Shown one piece after another: positions 43,236-55,444 of a stretch of DNA of 64,000 nt. Source of the DNA: Gnetum montanum (Eukaryota > Streptophyta > Gnetopsida > Gnetales > Gnetaceae); NCBI GenBank assembly GCA_015680685.1, contig MNCI01037564.1, positions 63,084-127,083 on the forward strand, given 5' to 3'. The first letter of the stretch is position 1. Each line of letters starts with the position of its first letter. The notes beneath the pieces were generated by a model that worked only from the letters and a program-made list of their open reading frames with translations, was not told the DNA's origin and made no database searches. Made by a program: the position numbers and the translations under genes.

Positions 43236-44489
43236 CCACAAGCAAGTGAATGAGTATAACTCTAACTCCCCCACTCCCCTCCCCCTCCCCCCCTTATTTT
43301 CTACACCACATGAGTAAGCATATTGTAGTCCTAGAATGAAGCATCTACAACTAGTGTAGCCTTTGGAGGATTTGTAGCATCATGGCCCCTTGCCATTTTA
43401 CTAACTTTTTGAGAACTTTCCATTGATGTAGCCTTTGGAGCACTTGCAGCATCTTGGTCCCTTACATTTTACTGACTTTTTGGAGAACTTGTCACTAGTG
43501 CAACCTTTGGAGAACTTGTAGCATCTTGTCCCCCTACAATTTTTGGAAATTTTTTTATCTTATATGGTTTTCTTATCTTCATAGAGTTGTGTTTATAGGA
43601 TGAATCCCTAGGTCATTATGCAAAGGTGCATCTCATTACAACACTAGGTTACTACTATGATTAGATATGCATGATTAGACTAGATGAGCCTCTTAAGAGT
43701 GCACACCCTTCCTATCCCATCATAGCCTATCCACATCCAATCCTACATTCCAATACCCTCTCATTCCCCACATAGCCAAGATTGCAAACCCTCCTGGATG
43801 CTCACATGTTATGACCACACAACATCCTCTTTGCATATCTTATCAAACACCAAGCTTCCCAAGGTAGATGTAATATAAGTTATCTAGTGGGAAGCCTCTG
43901 TCAACTAATCAAAGCCCAAATAGATGTAACATAACTCATCCTAGGGAGGAAACACCTATTGTACAAATGCCATGCAATTTCATCAATGATGAAGCAAAGC
44001 CCATCTAGTGATATGCAAATCACTTCATGGAAAGCATTTCACTTCACAACAAGCATTTAGAAAAGTGCAAAGCTCAAAGAAGGTTCACCCTACTACAAAA
44101 AAATGCAAAAAAGCAACACAAAAGAAAGAGTAAAGGTAAAAAATCACATCCCCAAGCAACCCAGTAGAAAAGAAATTTCACAACTAGCTTAGCCTTAAAT
44201 CTACACCTTGACTCTCTCACAAGCACTCTGATGAGAGGTCAACATTTTCAAGGATAAGCCACTTTGGTGTCATGGTCACCATTAGCCATGAGGTTCTTAC
44301 ATCACAATATCCCCACTTGCATCCTACCTTTCCATTTCCACTTTCCCTCTAGAATACCACTATCCACAACACTCTTGAGAATGGTGAAGAGATATTCGAT
44401 CTCACATTGAAGAGTGATTTTGGTGTCAAGTCTACTATAGTGTTTTTCTATTCTTTGTCAATGTCACTTAGGCAATTCCTCTAGATGTT
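43236..44489 (+). other. 3' untranslated region of E4
   Basis: No gene. A C-rich low-complexity run sits at 43268-43294. Three diverged units of about 72 bp (43352-43570) share GTAGCCTTTGGAG and ACTTGTAGCATCTTG. From 43570 it matches E1 3' UTR (CTTATCTTC, GAGTTGTGTTT). Confidence 0.55.
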
Positions 44490-44505
44490 AACAAAGAGAG
44501 GCTAA
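44490..44505 (+). other. Polypurine tract of E4
   Basis: AACAAAGAGAGGCTAA directly before the LTR start TGAAACACC. Confidence 0.75.
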
Positions 44506-45860
44506 TGAAACACCATAAAATTTAGACTTTGGCATCCCAAGCACAAAATTTTATAATTGTTGAGACTATGCTCTCCATTGCCCTACAACATAGTTAGCCT
44601 TATGTAGAGTGTAGTCAACACAAAGGCTAGCTTTGTAAAAATTTTTAAGTGTTGAGCCAACCACTACAAAATTTTCTAACTTCTAAGACTACATTCTTCA
44701 TTACCCCAGAGCATAGTCAAGTGTAGTCTACATGAACTCATAATTTTTGTAGATGTTTTTGAAAGTGTTGAGACTATGCTCTCCACTAGCCCAGAGCATA
44801 GTCAGGCATAGTCAACTAGAAGTTTTTGCAAGTTTTGACAAGTTTTGGGACTATGCTCACCCCTAGTTGGGACCATAGTTAGCCTCTAGTGGAGATCATA
44901 GTCAGCACATAGCCACTTTTCTTGCAAAATGTTTTCTAAGTGTGGGACTATGCTCTCCCCCAACCCAAAGTGTAGTCAAGTGTAGTTAGCTAGAATAGCC
45001 TCCAAAGGCCTTCACAATGTGACACTAGCATTCAAATCAACTCCAAATCATCTCTAGCAAGCATAGTTAGAAAAATGCATCCTTTTTGTATCACTTTTGG
45101 CCCCAAAATTGTAATGGCACTCGACCCCACACAAGATAGTAGAAAGAGTAGTCTCGGAGCATAGTCTCCAAAGTTGCATTTTTTCAAGTGCATTGTGGTC
45201 CTATTAATTCATATACATGCAATTGGTAGCATAGTCATAGTCTCTCAGCCTCATAAATTTTGGTAAAGTACAATAGAGCACAACACTACTAGCCTCAATG
45301 GAGAGCATAGTTGGATGATAGTGTAGCTCCAATTGTTCCCTCTACCATGTGGTATCCACTCCACATTTCATGATAAACCTAGCCCTATAAATACCCTAGC
45401 CCTCAAAATTTTTAGGGTTGGTAGGTTAGCAAATTTGAGCATTTGGCATGATTCAAGGTTGGCAAGTTGGCCAAAACTTCAGCTGATTGGCATTTTAGCA
45501 TTTTGGGTGAACAAAAAACCAAAGGTACACTAAAGAACTAGAGAGAGGTAGAGTTGCATACCACCACAAACCACCATTTCCCACTACACACCATGGTAGC
45601 TGACTTGGTAGCCATTGGCACCATGGTAGAGCATTAGTCTTTGTCGCTAGACACTCTTGAGACTATGCCTATGCTATCCACTATACTTGTTGTACACCAT
45701 GTACCTTCTCATCGCTTCTATAGTTAACTACGCTCAACCTTGTTTGGGATGGTGTTTCATTCTCTCTCTCTTCCTTTCCTTGAATTTTGAGAATTTTACT
45801 TGAATTTTTAGCATTCTACTTGCATTTTCTACTATTATAATACATATTCATGCTTGGATG
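44506..45860 (+). repeat. 3' LTR of E4 (right end approximate)
   Basis: It starts TGAAACACCATAAAATTTAG. Between 44570 and 45300 the words GACTATGCTCTCC and GAGCATAGTCA, which are reverse complements of each other, recur about ten times. The last part (45770-45850) is T-rich like the R/U5 part of the E1 LTR. The expected CA end was not found, so the LTR may be truncated. Confidence 0.6.
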
Positions 45861-46139
45861 ACAATCCCCACATATTGAAACCTCAATTTCCCATTGAAAC
45901 TCTTGACTATGCTAATCCGTATTAACACCGTTAGCACTACTTGAACCCTTAGCATCATATGTTGGATTAATGAACCCTTAGCACTAATATTTTATTGATT
46001 AATCCAACATAAGTTGCTTCCTTCTAATCCTAGACTTACAATATATGACTAAATAATTCTTGGTCAAATTTTCTCTATAATAGTATTCTTATATACTACA
46101 CTATCCTAAAAATATTAAAAAATTTTCTAAAATATTTTT
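45861..46139. repeat. Spacer with a perfect 14-bp inverted repeat
   Basis: TATGTTGGATTAAT at 45958-45971 is the exact reverse complement of 45998-46011, with a 26-bp loop. GAACCCTTAGCA occurs twice nearby (45942 and 45973). No gene. It could be a terminal structure of a small transposon. Confidence 0.5.
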
Positions 46140-48480
46140 TAGTAATTTATTTATTCATTCCACTCTTGCTTATCATTTTCCTGAAGACCTTCTATCACCA
46201 CTTGCCATACCTCAATGTGGGATCTAATGTAATCTTTAATCATTACTATGTACTTTGTCTCATCAAATGTAATGTCTAGAATCCATGGTTCATCTATAGG
46301 AATATGTAGATGTTCATTAACATTTTCCAATAGCTCAAATGGATCAGAATATTTTTCTTCCCTAATATTTCTTTTTCATATCATTACAAGAGTTTCCTTC
46401 TCTAGGTAGAATCTAATATAATGAATATGTTGGATTCCACAAAGATTCCTTACCTAAGTACATCTATATCCATCAAGGAATCCTTTAAAGTTATATACCA
46501 TATCAATGTAATATGATGTGTATTTACATCAAATTTTCATATCTATAAGATGATACATATCCATAAGCTCTAATGGAGAAATTATATTTTTTTTCTCATA
46601 GCGATTGAACGTCTTTTAAAACTTCCATCAATATCCTCATGTGTATGCCCTACGCAAAGAAAACTTAACTCTATAACCTTAAAAATTATTTTGGATGCAA
46701 GCAATGATAAATAAAGGAAAACATATTTATTCTTGTTATCTCCCTCTTAGTTATCCATTTGTAGGAAAAGTGTAATAGGTAATGACTTAAAATAAGACCT
46801 TAGATTGATTTCATTTGTATAATCTAAAGTATTCTGCTCTCCATGTGGAAAACCTAAATGGCTAAGTAGTGCTTCTATAAGGGATCATCTTATAGAATTT
46901 TAATTTTTCTTCATCATATCACCATATCTATTAAAAGGATCCTCCAAATTGCTCAAGCAGTTTGACAAAAATGTTATGGTAAATTGAGAACTCATCTTTG
47001 TATAGAATGAACTAAAGTAGCCAAAACCTCCATACCCTCGTCCTTTTACTAGAATTCCTATAAGTGATACTTGAAACATATCTTTCTTAAGGATATCCTT
47101 TGGCAACATTAGAAGCATTGTTAATGAGGATTTTAACTTATCCAATCAATCATGAATGATTCTTAAGTAATTATCTAGTTGCCTTGTTTCCAGATGCCGA
47201 TAAATCTAGTATGTGTTCCTATGCACAATTACATAATCTTAATGATTTTAAAGCTTCCTTTGAATTCTATATCTCTCTAATGGATCCTTATTGCATTTCT
47301 TTCTTTTGGTCGACATATGATAAGTTCTACAAACCAAGAAATCACGCTTTCTATTGAAAGTTACATTTGGACAATATTTGTTGAAGATCTTTGATAATTA
47401 ACTTTTGCTAATTGATGATAATCCAAGATAATATAATTTTAGGATTATTTTAACTCTTCATTATTATGTGTTGACTCATATTCATAGGTAATGTTTTAAT
47501 TGGTTTAGACATTCCATCCATGATAACCTATCTACATTTTGAAGGTCAATGGTTTGTCATTTCATTAAAATTTCTCTCAAGAATCATGATTGCTACAATC
47601 TTGCTTGACCTAGGCCTTACCTTTCTAGTGTTACCATGATCATACATCACATTTCAATCCTTGAAGTTACATAAGTAGAATGTACTACTTGGAATACCAT
47701 GAATTGTATGCCAGGCCTTCTTACAAATCTCTATTCCAAAATATTTCATTATCTTCATTACATGTATTTCATTTATGATAAAATGATTTGATTCAAATTT
47801 CTGCATGATGTATGATCTTTTTTCAATACCACTTATTCCAAAGATCATATTCCAAGTCCTCCTAATTTTTCCCATGGTAATTTTCTGCATATAGTTCCTC
47901 TTACATCATATTTCATGCATGATGGATATAAAAATATTCAAATGGTAGGAGGATCTAGATCCTAATATTCCTTCTTGATCTTTTCTATTAATATTATCAT
48001 CCTTCCTTCTACTCTTTAGAGGTCTTGTATCTATGAATGCATTGCAAATTGGATACATTCATCTACTATTTATACGATCAACAAACTCAATCTCATTCCA
48101 TATATTCACCTATATAGGATTGAAAGTATTTATCTTTGGAAGAGAAATGAATTGACTAGTCATGATATCATAAACATTATTCTTCCTCCATATAGTCATT
48201 CATAGAATATCCTTGAAGTATAGACAAAAATCCTTGCATTCCATATCAATTAATTCAATATAGATACCAATTTCATTTTTAGATAAATGAACAATAGAAT
48301 AATCAATCACTCCATGTGTGTCACATAAAATATCAATTCTATTTTGTGTTCCTAAATCTATCATTGTATCATTTATCTAAGTTTGGCAAATTGTCCCTGC
48401 TACAAGAAATCCTTCCATTGAGAATCTCTTCTTGATTATTACATTTCTTCCAAATAAGACTTCACAATTTTTCTTCATAT
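46140..48480 (-). pseudogene. Decayed antisense coding region, unidentified
   Basis: On the - strand, long runs with protein-like composition continue for more than 2 kb despite shifts: FLVAGTICQT, IDILCDTHGVIDYSIVHLSK, IGIYIELIDMECKDFCLYFK (about 48440-48190), then KITMGKIRRTWNMIFGISGI, YFGIEICKKAWHTIHGIPSS and DHGNTRKVRPRS (47890-47620), GYGGFGYFSSFYTKMSSQF (about 47040-46985), and DEPWILDITFDETKYIVMIK (about 46290-46230). AT-rich codon use differs from the Tat copies. The layout suggests one old gene of 700 or more residues, perhaps a DNA-transposon protein. I do not trust any family name from memory. Confidence 0.45.
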
Positions 48481-50129
48481 CATTTGATAGTTAATGCATG
48501 TATACAATATAGGAATCTATATCAAGATAAAAACATCAATGTATAGGCTATGCCTTAACATAATTTAACACTAAATAATAATTTAAAGCAATTTAGAAAT
48601 ATGTGATATAAGTTGAAAATGATATAATGTAAAAGTACAATTATCTAACATGTTTATTAACTAGTCTTTAGTGTTGAAAAAATGAAAAAAATAAATTTTC
48701 AACTAGTATATTCATAATACATCCTTTTGTAACTTATATTAATATTAACAAGTTCTTAGAACAAAGAATCTCATGTATATTATACAAATCTACATATCTC
48801 CCACAACCTTGAAACCTCTAGTCTTTGGTATAATTATGAGTATGCTCTCAAGATAAATAAATTTCCAAAACACTCATAGTATTTCTATCTCCCACATTAA
48901 TACATATATATAGAGAAATATAGATAGGTTTCATCTTTATTGAAAGCCATATATTTCATACAAATTCTAGTAGAATTAACTAATAATCCATATCATTTTT
49001 TTAATGTAATTAGGAGAGGCATTACTACCAAGAAACATAGTGTTAATAATATCATACATAGTGGATGCATGCCTAAGAAACATCTTCTTTTGGAGTAATA
49101 TTCACATTTTGTAATCAAATCTAAGACCCCCATCTTGAGACATATCTCAATATGGTTCACAACTAGTAAAACTATTTTTTATCTTAATTCTTGATGATGA
49201 CACACTATCAAACAAACGTTTTGGTATAGCAATGAGCTATATCACATTCTATAAACATCATTTTTCAATAGTAGTATAGCAATTTGCATGATCAAGAAAC
49301 CTATTTATTTTGTGCAATTATTCAGAGTTATGAGCTCATTGATCTATGAGACTAAGAGGTGACACCCTATCAATAAAATATTTTGATACATCACTCAGAC
49401 ATTTGACATTTGATAATCTTAATTTCTTAAATATCAGTATAAGAGGTTGCATAATAGAGCAACCAATTGATTTTGTAAAGTTATTGAGAGTATGAAACTA
49501 AAAAAACGAATCCTCTAATTTGAATAGGTACTATGAGTATGTAACCCAAATGTACATCCCACACCAAAAGTTTCTTAATTTAGTTGGTAATAGAAGGACT
49601 AAAATCAAGATAAACTAGTTGTAGGTATCCCTTGAGTGAAACAAAAACTATAGCTCCTTTTCATGGAACTGGCATTTCCCTTCTTTCTTAGGTTATTATA
49701 ATGATACATAGAGGTTAGTCTTACACAATTCTTTGAATATTTGTATTGAAGGTTGCATGAATGAGTAACCTATTGATTTTTTTCAATCATAAATATTTTT
49801 ACAAAAGAATAACCTCTCTTTTTGTTGCATCTAGTTATAGTAGGTTGCATGGCTAAGAAACCTACTCTTTTATGTATAACAAGTAATGAATGAATGTCAA
49901 ATCAACTAACTAATTAAATAATTATTTCTACTTCAAGTTGCATGACAAAGCAACCTCCACATATAGTTCAACTACATGACACATCATGCCTGAGAAACCA
50001 ACTGTCATGTGTATAGTTAAGTTGGGTTGCACTTTCAAAAAACCTATGTTTTTTAGTGTAATTATAGTAGGTTGCATGAATAAACAACTTGGTGTAGTAA
50101 GACCTCTTCTAATTCCATTATTCTTGTCC
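48481..50129. repeat. AT-rich region with dispersed GGTTGCATGA repeats, no gene
   Basis: Strongly A/T-rich and without credible frames. From about 49040 to 50100 a unit around GGTTGCATGAATAAGAAACC recurs at least eight times at irregular spacing (for example near 49445, 49750, 49850, 49935, 50033 and 50080). GGTT at its start and AACC at its end can pair. Confidence 0.5.
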
Positions 50130-51197
50130 TAAAAGGTGTTTTTGTAGGTTTCACACTTCGAGAAGACCTAGATGCATGTGTTTAACTTTTATATGTGTTT
50201 CTGTGTTGAATTGTTATGATGAAGAATCTTGGATATTTTAGCATGTTTGGAGGTGTTTTTGGCTTATTTTGATGGGTTCACGATGTTCCAGGGTCTATGG
50301 AGAATTTTTGTAAGGCATTTGAAATCTTCTAGCATAAAAAAACATTTTTATTCTTGGCACCTTTAGAAGAGATGTCTCCCCAAGAAGATAGACATCTTTC
50401 TAGAGACATATCCCCTAAATTGTAGACATCTCTAGTCTATAGAAGATGTCTACCAAAAATAGTAGACATATTTCCCAAGAGTAGGGCTTTTACAAAATAT
50501 GTCTTCCTAGAAAGATAGAATTCTCCTCAAAGACATCTTCCTTGAAGTGTAGACATCTATAGTCTAGAAAAGGCATCTTCCAAAAATAGTAGACATATCT
50601 CCTAAAAATAAAGCTTGCATAAGAGACGTCTATGTTGATGAAGAAGAAAATATCTAACATGAAATTTTGATTGGAAAACATCTAAAAGACTCCAAATCAA
50701 TGTGGAAAACATCTAGGAAGGAAAATAGAAAGCTTCATAGGATTTTGGATCTTTATAATTTTGTATTCATTCATCTATGAGAAAGAAGGAGAGTTGCTAT
50801 GTAAGGAGAACTAGGAAAAAGAGGTTAGGTAAGTGCAATAGGTGATTGCAACTCCAAGATAAATTTGTGGTGTGTTGATCTATGCCTTCTATTCTCTTGT
50901 ATCTCACTTGTGAGTTGAGATCTCAGCCTCAAGTTATGGGAGAGATTTCTCTTGGCTGTGTCTTACATTGAGAACAATCATTGTGTGATTGTGAAGCCTC
51001 ATGCTTTGTAATATCATTTGAGTGTGATAATTTTTTGGACAATTGTGGGTTGTGTGAACCTTATTGTAATCTTTGAATAATTTAATTGAAGATAGCTAGT
51101 TTTCTTATTTCCTAGCAAATAAATTTGTCGTTTCCAAATATCTGGATTTAGTGTATTAAAGGTGATTAATTGTGGAGTGAACTTGCTCTAGTGTTAT
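50130..51197 (+). repeat. 5' LTR of E5 (left end approximate)
   Basis: Placed by the primer site at its right end. 50370-50620 holds two diverged units of about 130 bp built on GTAGACATCTCTAGTC and CCAAAAATAGTAGACATAT. The right part (50860-51190) is T- and G-rich as in U5 regions. The second LTR is missing, so the left end is a guess. Confidence 0.4.
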
Positions 51198-51210
51198 TGG
51201 TATTAAAGCC
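51198..51210 (+). other. Primer binding site of E5
   Basis: TGGTATTAAAGCC is two changes from TGGTATCAGAGCC, the common initiator Met-tRNA primer site of plant LTR elements. Confidence 0.65.
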
Positions 51211-51258
51211 TAGTTTTATTGGTGCTTGGATTTTGGTTAAGGATTTTTTCAATTTTAG

Positions 51259-52428
51259 ATGGAACCTAAGAAGAAATAGGTGCAATGTCTAAATCATGAC
51301 ATGGAGAGCATGAAGTCAACCTTCTAGATGATGGTTACTTGATTAGATGAACTTAAGATAAATGTGTATGTACAATCCAGTCCTAGCCACATCTCGACAT
51401 ATGGAGGTGAAGAGCATGTACATTTAGATGAAGACGTTTCATAGCCAAGTGGAGATGGAGTAGATAAAGATGAAGGTCAATCTAGCTATGGGAGTGTAGA
51501 AAACCATTAACCAAGGATTCCAATGGGAGGGAATCCTATTCCTCAAATAATAACTCCAAGGGCCCTTGTAGTGCTTAATACTTCTTTAAATGAGCTTGAT
51601 AATGAAGATGAAGGAAGGCTTCTAAGGTGTTCAAAAATGTTTCAAGACTTCCACATGTAGAGTTGAAGACTTTCAATGGTGCCAATGGTACCAATGCTTT
51701 TGCAAGTTGGATAAAGATACTTGAGAAGAATTTTTTGTTGGAAGAGGTAAAAACTAACTTGAGGATACATATTTTTGTGTGCATATTAGAAGGAATGGCT
51801 TCTATATGGTGGGAAAATAAGTCCTAGGATTATGAAAGATGAAATTATTAATCTATCAAATATTGGGATTTGATGAAATGTAGGTTGAAAAGGAAATTCG
51901 AATAGTCTCATTAGAGATAAGAAACCATTATGAAGTTGAAATTCCTAAGGCAAGGTGAAAAGGATGTCAAATAATTTTACATCAAATTTTGTAATCTATT
52001 CCATAAAGGTAAACTGGAAGGAGTATGAGAAAGCTTTAATCTTTTTAGAAGGTCTCAAAATGGCATACTAGCAATAGTTATCCTTTTATGAGCCACAAAC
52101 ACTTAATGAGACTTATGATTTCGCACTCAAAGATGATAAGAAAATAGGTGCATTTGTAAATAGGAGAAAACAAAATTCTAAGGGAAAGGAGAAGGAATAT
52201 AGGTCTAAGAAGGGAAGCAAATCAAAATCTAAAGATAAGGAGGGTAGTCAAGATAAGAAGACTAAAGGAGATGATGAGAAGGATACAACCAGGAAAGAGC
52301 TAAGAAAGGAAGGAAAGGGTCAAGTTAGTAGCTCATCAAAATTTGAATGTTTCAGGTATGGAGAATAGGGACATAAGTAATGGGATTGTCTGCTTCATAG
52401 GACAACTAAGGACAAAGATGTTCAAACC
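51259..52428 (+). pseudogene. gag of E5
   Basis: It starts ATG at 51259 after the primer site. The first frame reads MEPKKK, LDELKINVYVQSSPSHIST with TAG stops at several places. A shift near 51630 leads to VELKTFNGANGTNAFASWIK, LEEVKTNLRIHIFVCILEGM and IWWENKS (51660-51823), the capsid-type Gag motif. Further on are a Lys-rich stretch (52170-52310) and a zinc knuckle CFRYGE-GHK-WDC (52349-52391), where the second Cys is Tyr and TAG and TAA replace two residues. It would have formed the particle and is nonfunctional. Confidence 0.7.
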
Positions 52429-52881
52429 ATGGAGGTGGAGGAGACATCAAGCCAAGCTCTTCAGAGAGGTAATCCTAATGCTTCAAAAATTAAGAATGTT
52501 TCTAAATTAAATTCTTGTGCATTCATGATGAATGTGAATAGAGGAGATCATCATGATAGGAAATTGTTGTTTCAGATTAGGGCTAGTTGTTTACTTAGTG
52601 AAAAATGGATTCATGTTTTGATTGATTGGGGAGCTCAAGAAAATATTATTTCTTCTAAGGTAGTTACTAGATTGGGTTTGGTAACTAATCCTCATCTAAG
52701 ACACTATAAGGTGCATTGGTTATCTAAAGATGTTTTCCAAGAGTTGAGGGAACAATGTACTTTGGAATTTAAAATTGAAAGTTTTTATGATGTTGTAAGG
52801 TGTGATGTGATTCCAGTAGATTATGCTAATGTAATTCTTGATAGACCTTGGAATTTTGGAAATGGTGCTCAGTTTGATTGA
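52429..52881 (+). pseudogene. Protease region of E5
   Basis: This open stretch of 150 codons reads HVLIDWGAQENIISSKVVTR (active-site loop D-W-G where D-S/T-G is expected), then LEFKIESFYDVVRCDVIPVD, YANVILDRPWNFG, the typical ILG-RPW end with Asp for Gly. It is in the expected place between the zinc knuckle and RT. The altered catalytic triplet argues that it is inactive. Confidence 0.7.
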
Positions 52882-53097
52882 GAAAGAAATGTGTGGAGTG
52901 TTGTTAGACCTAATGGAGTCCATGATTTGATTCCTATGATAGTTGAACAAGTGAGGTAGCAAATCTCACTTAATGCTTCCTTAGTCTATCTAGGAGAAAG
53001 GTAATATAATAAGGAACATTATGAAACTAGTTTTGGTTTTGTTATTAAGATAACCATTGCTACTAACCATGATGATGTGTAGGTTGAACTTCCTATA

Positions 53098-54055
53098 GGT
53101 GTGCTAGGCTTGAATGAAAAATTTTCCAAGGTATTCAAGGGGGAATTGGATGGACTACCATCAATGAGAAATGTACATCAAATTAACTTCATTGTTGGTG
53201 CTACCATTCCAAATGAGAGAGCTTACTAGATGGCACCAAATCAAAGGGCTGAATTGCAAAGGCAAGTAGAGGGGTTACTTGCAAATGGCTTCATGAGGGA
53301 ATCCATTTCACCTTGTGTAGTTCCAATGGTGCTAGTGCCAAAGAAGAACATTGATGAATGGAGGATGCGCATTGATTCCAAGGTAGTGAACAAGATAATG
53401 ATGAGGTACAGGTTTCCTATTCCAAGGATGAATGATATTGTAGATTTCCTTACCAAAATTGATTTGAAGAGTGGACTTCATTAAATTAGAATAGGTGTAA
53501 TGATGAATGAAAGACAACTTTCAAAATACCAGGTGGATTGTTTGAGTGACTAGTGATGCCATTTGGGCTCACAAATGTGCCTACTACATTCATGAGGTTG
53601 ATGCATAATGTAATGAAGGATTTTATTAGTAATTTCTATATTGTCTTTTTAAATACTATTTTGGTGGAGTAAAAATGGGATAGAGCACTTAGATCACTTT
53701 AGGATGATGTGCCTTATGTTGGAACATGCACAATTCATGATCAATCTGAAGAAAAGTCATTTCTTAAGAGGGAAATCACATATTTGGGACATGTGGTTTC
53801 TAAAAATTAGACTTGAATGAAAGCTACCAAGGTAAAGACTATAAGGGATTGGCCAACTCCTGAGAATGCTAGGGAGGTAAGATCATTTGTTGGTTTAGCA
53901 AATGTTTATAGATGGTTCATAAAATCTTTTAGTGGTATTTCATGGTCTATGTTTACATTGTTAAAGAAAAATAAGGAATTTAGATGAAATAATGAAACCC
54001 AAGGGAGCTTTGACTTGTTGAAAGTAAAGAATACTAGGGAACCTATGCTCTCATG
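53098..54055 (+). pseudogene. Reverse transcriptase of E5 (truncated)
   Basis: Reading gives LDGLPSMRNVHQINFIVGAT, then 53230-53484: APNQRAELQRQVEGLLANGF, CVVPMVLVPKKNIDEWRMRI, RYRFPIPRMNDIVDFLTKID and LKSGLH. After a shift near 53515 it continues with VMPFGLTNVPTTFMRLMH, YIVFLNTILVE where the Y-x-D-D site is destroyed (about 53636-53668), ITYLGHVVSKN and VRSFVGLANVYRWFIKSFS, and stops near 54055. RNase H and integrase are missing. It was the polymerase of the element. Confidence 0.8.
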
Positions 54056-54059
54056 TGAA

Positions 54060-54902
54060 CAAGTTATGTCATTGGTCCTTGTCAATAGCCAAGTTTTCAG
54101 TAGACTCAGAACCAAGACATAGGAGGTCCATTCTTTGGAGAAACGAGACTCTTATAGAGTGTTTAAGAGGCCCATTGTAAATAGCCAAAGCCATGCAATG
54201 ATGTGCAACATGATCTCTTTGAGATACAAGTGTAACTATTTTTCAAGACAATTACCTTCTTGCCTGGGACTTGTATGAGAATAGCCAATAGTCTTTTGTT
54301 TATGATGTCAATGGGGTCATGAAGACCTTTTCCGTGCAGTTTTCTCTTTGACCTTTTTGTTCTTTTTTTTTTCTTTTTTATTTGCTTTATTTTTTTCTTT
54401 TTCTTTCATATTTCTTTTCTTGGTTTTTTTGAAAAAGCTTGCTTTTAGTGTTGTGCTCATGTTCGAGTGCTTGCATTTTGTGTCATGCATTGTATACTGT
54501 GTTTTGCATTGCAACTGCTTAGAGATTCATAGTATGCAACGGTGTATCAAAAGTTTTGAGATGAGTAGGATGTATCAAGGGGGATGTAATCGAATAGGAT
54601 AAGGGTGCATGATGGGGAATAGGGAATGTATTAGGAGTTGGGAATGTACTTATGAATAGATTGATTAACCCAGTCACGTAGGTTAGAAAGAATGTGATAC
54701 CTTATCATCATGATGAAGTGCATCTATGCACGAACACCTTTGGCATGTCATCCTACAAAAATAACTCCAAGAAGATAAGAAGAACACATATGAATCGGTT
54801 AACTAAGCACTTTAAACAAGGAGATGGAGCCACCATGTGTAATTCAAAAGTAGGTAGAATCATGAATAGAATATACTTCATTAGGTCCATGAGACAAATC
54901 AT
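54060..54902 (-). mobile_element. Inverted Tat 3' UTR remnant
   Basis: This is the reverse complement of the post-pol 3' UTR of E1: 54580-54840 matches 890-1200 (CATGATGAAGTGCATCTATG, ATCCTACAAA, CCACCATGTGTAA), and 54110-54330 matches 1440-1720 and 63650-63930 (CCAAAGCCATGCAA, TGCCTGGGACTTGTATG). 54338-54432 is a T/C-rich low-complexity tract. No gene. LTR end sequence abuts it directly at 54903, so the internal part of this copy is deleted. Confidence 0.65.
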
Positions 54903-55370
54903 TGTACTGTCTAAAATCGTCAGTGAGAGGCTAGAATGAATAGACACCAAGAGATCTATAGATGAAATACTAAGACCCTACCTTCACCTGAGGGCAAGCT
55001 AGAAATCAATGAAGGTAAAGTGCCTTGAATGGTCCACATGCGGATCAAACGAGGACTTCCTTGAACGTACGCAGTTGTGATGCATTGGGTTAAACGTAAA
55101 AAAATGCAAAACTGAACGTAAACGAATGAAAAAGAATGTAAACTTTTTATAGATAATGAGAATAGAAAAAAAAAATATGAACACTAGTTAGAATGTAGTT
55201 GCAGAGTGGTCACAAGGTGGACGTTTAGCCCTGATGAATGAGAACAGATGTTGGGAAGATGCAGGGTTTTTTTTTATTGCAGGTATACAACATCCAAGTC
55301 TATGTGAAGCCCAACGTATGAGATTGATGCCCAAATTTCTTAAGTGTGTGAGATTCAAATTTTCCAAACC
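54903..55370 (-). repeat. Left arm of an LTR inverted repeat
   Basis: It begins TGTACTGTCTAAAATCG and is the reverse complement of 55445-55988 with roughly one difference in eight and a deletion near 55175. It is the 3' part of a Tat LTR in - orientation. A spacer of about 75 bp separates the arms. Confidence 0.75.
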
Positions 55371-55444
55371 CTAATCTAGTGGAAAAATAGGGGATTTATA
55401 GGATCTTAAGCGTGAGATTCAGATCTAGGAGAATATCAGTGGCT

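Larger units (their letters stand above)
39330..45860 (+). mobile_element. E4: 5'-truncated Tat-type element
   Basis: On the + strand: peptide before RT, RT, RNH, aRH, integrase, post-pol repeats, 3' UTR, polypurine tract and a 3' LTR starting TGAAACACC. Primer site, gag and protease were not found. The right LTR end is unclear and placed near 45860 where similarity fades. The frame is riddled with stops, many of them TAG at expected Gln. Confidence 0.75.
50130..54055 (+). mobile_element. E5: 3'-truncated Ty3/gypsy element of another lineage
   Basis: A 5' LTR-like region ends at about 51197, followed by a Met-tRNA-type primer site, gag with zinc knuckle, protease and RT on the + strand. The element breaks off inside RT at about 54055, where - strand Tat sequence begins. 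The primer site and Gag differ from the Tat copies, so this is a separate lineage, possibly chromovirus-like. All frames are decayed. Confidence 0.7.
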
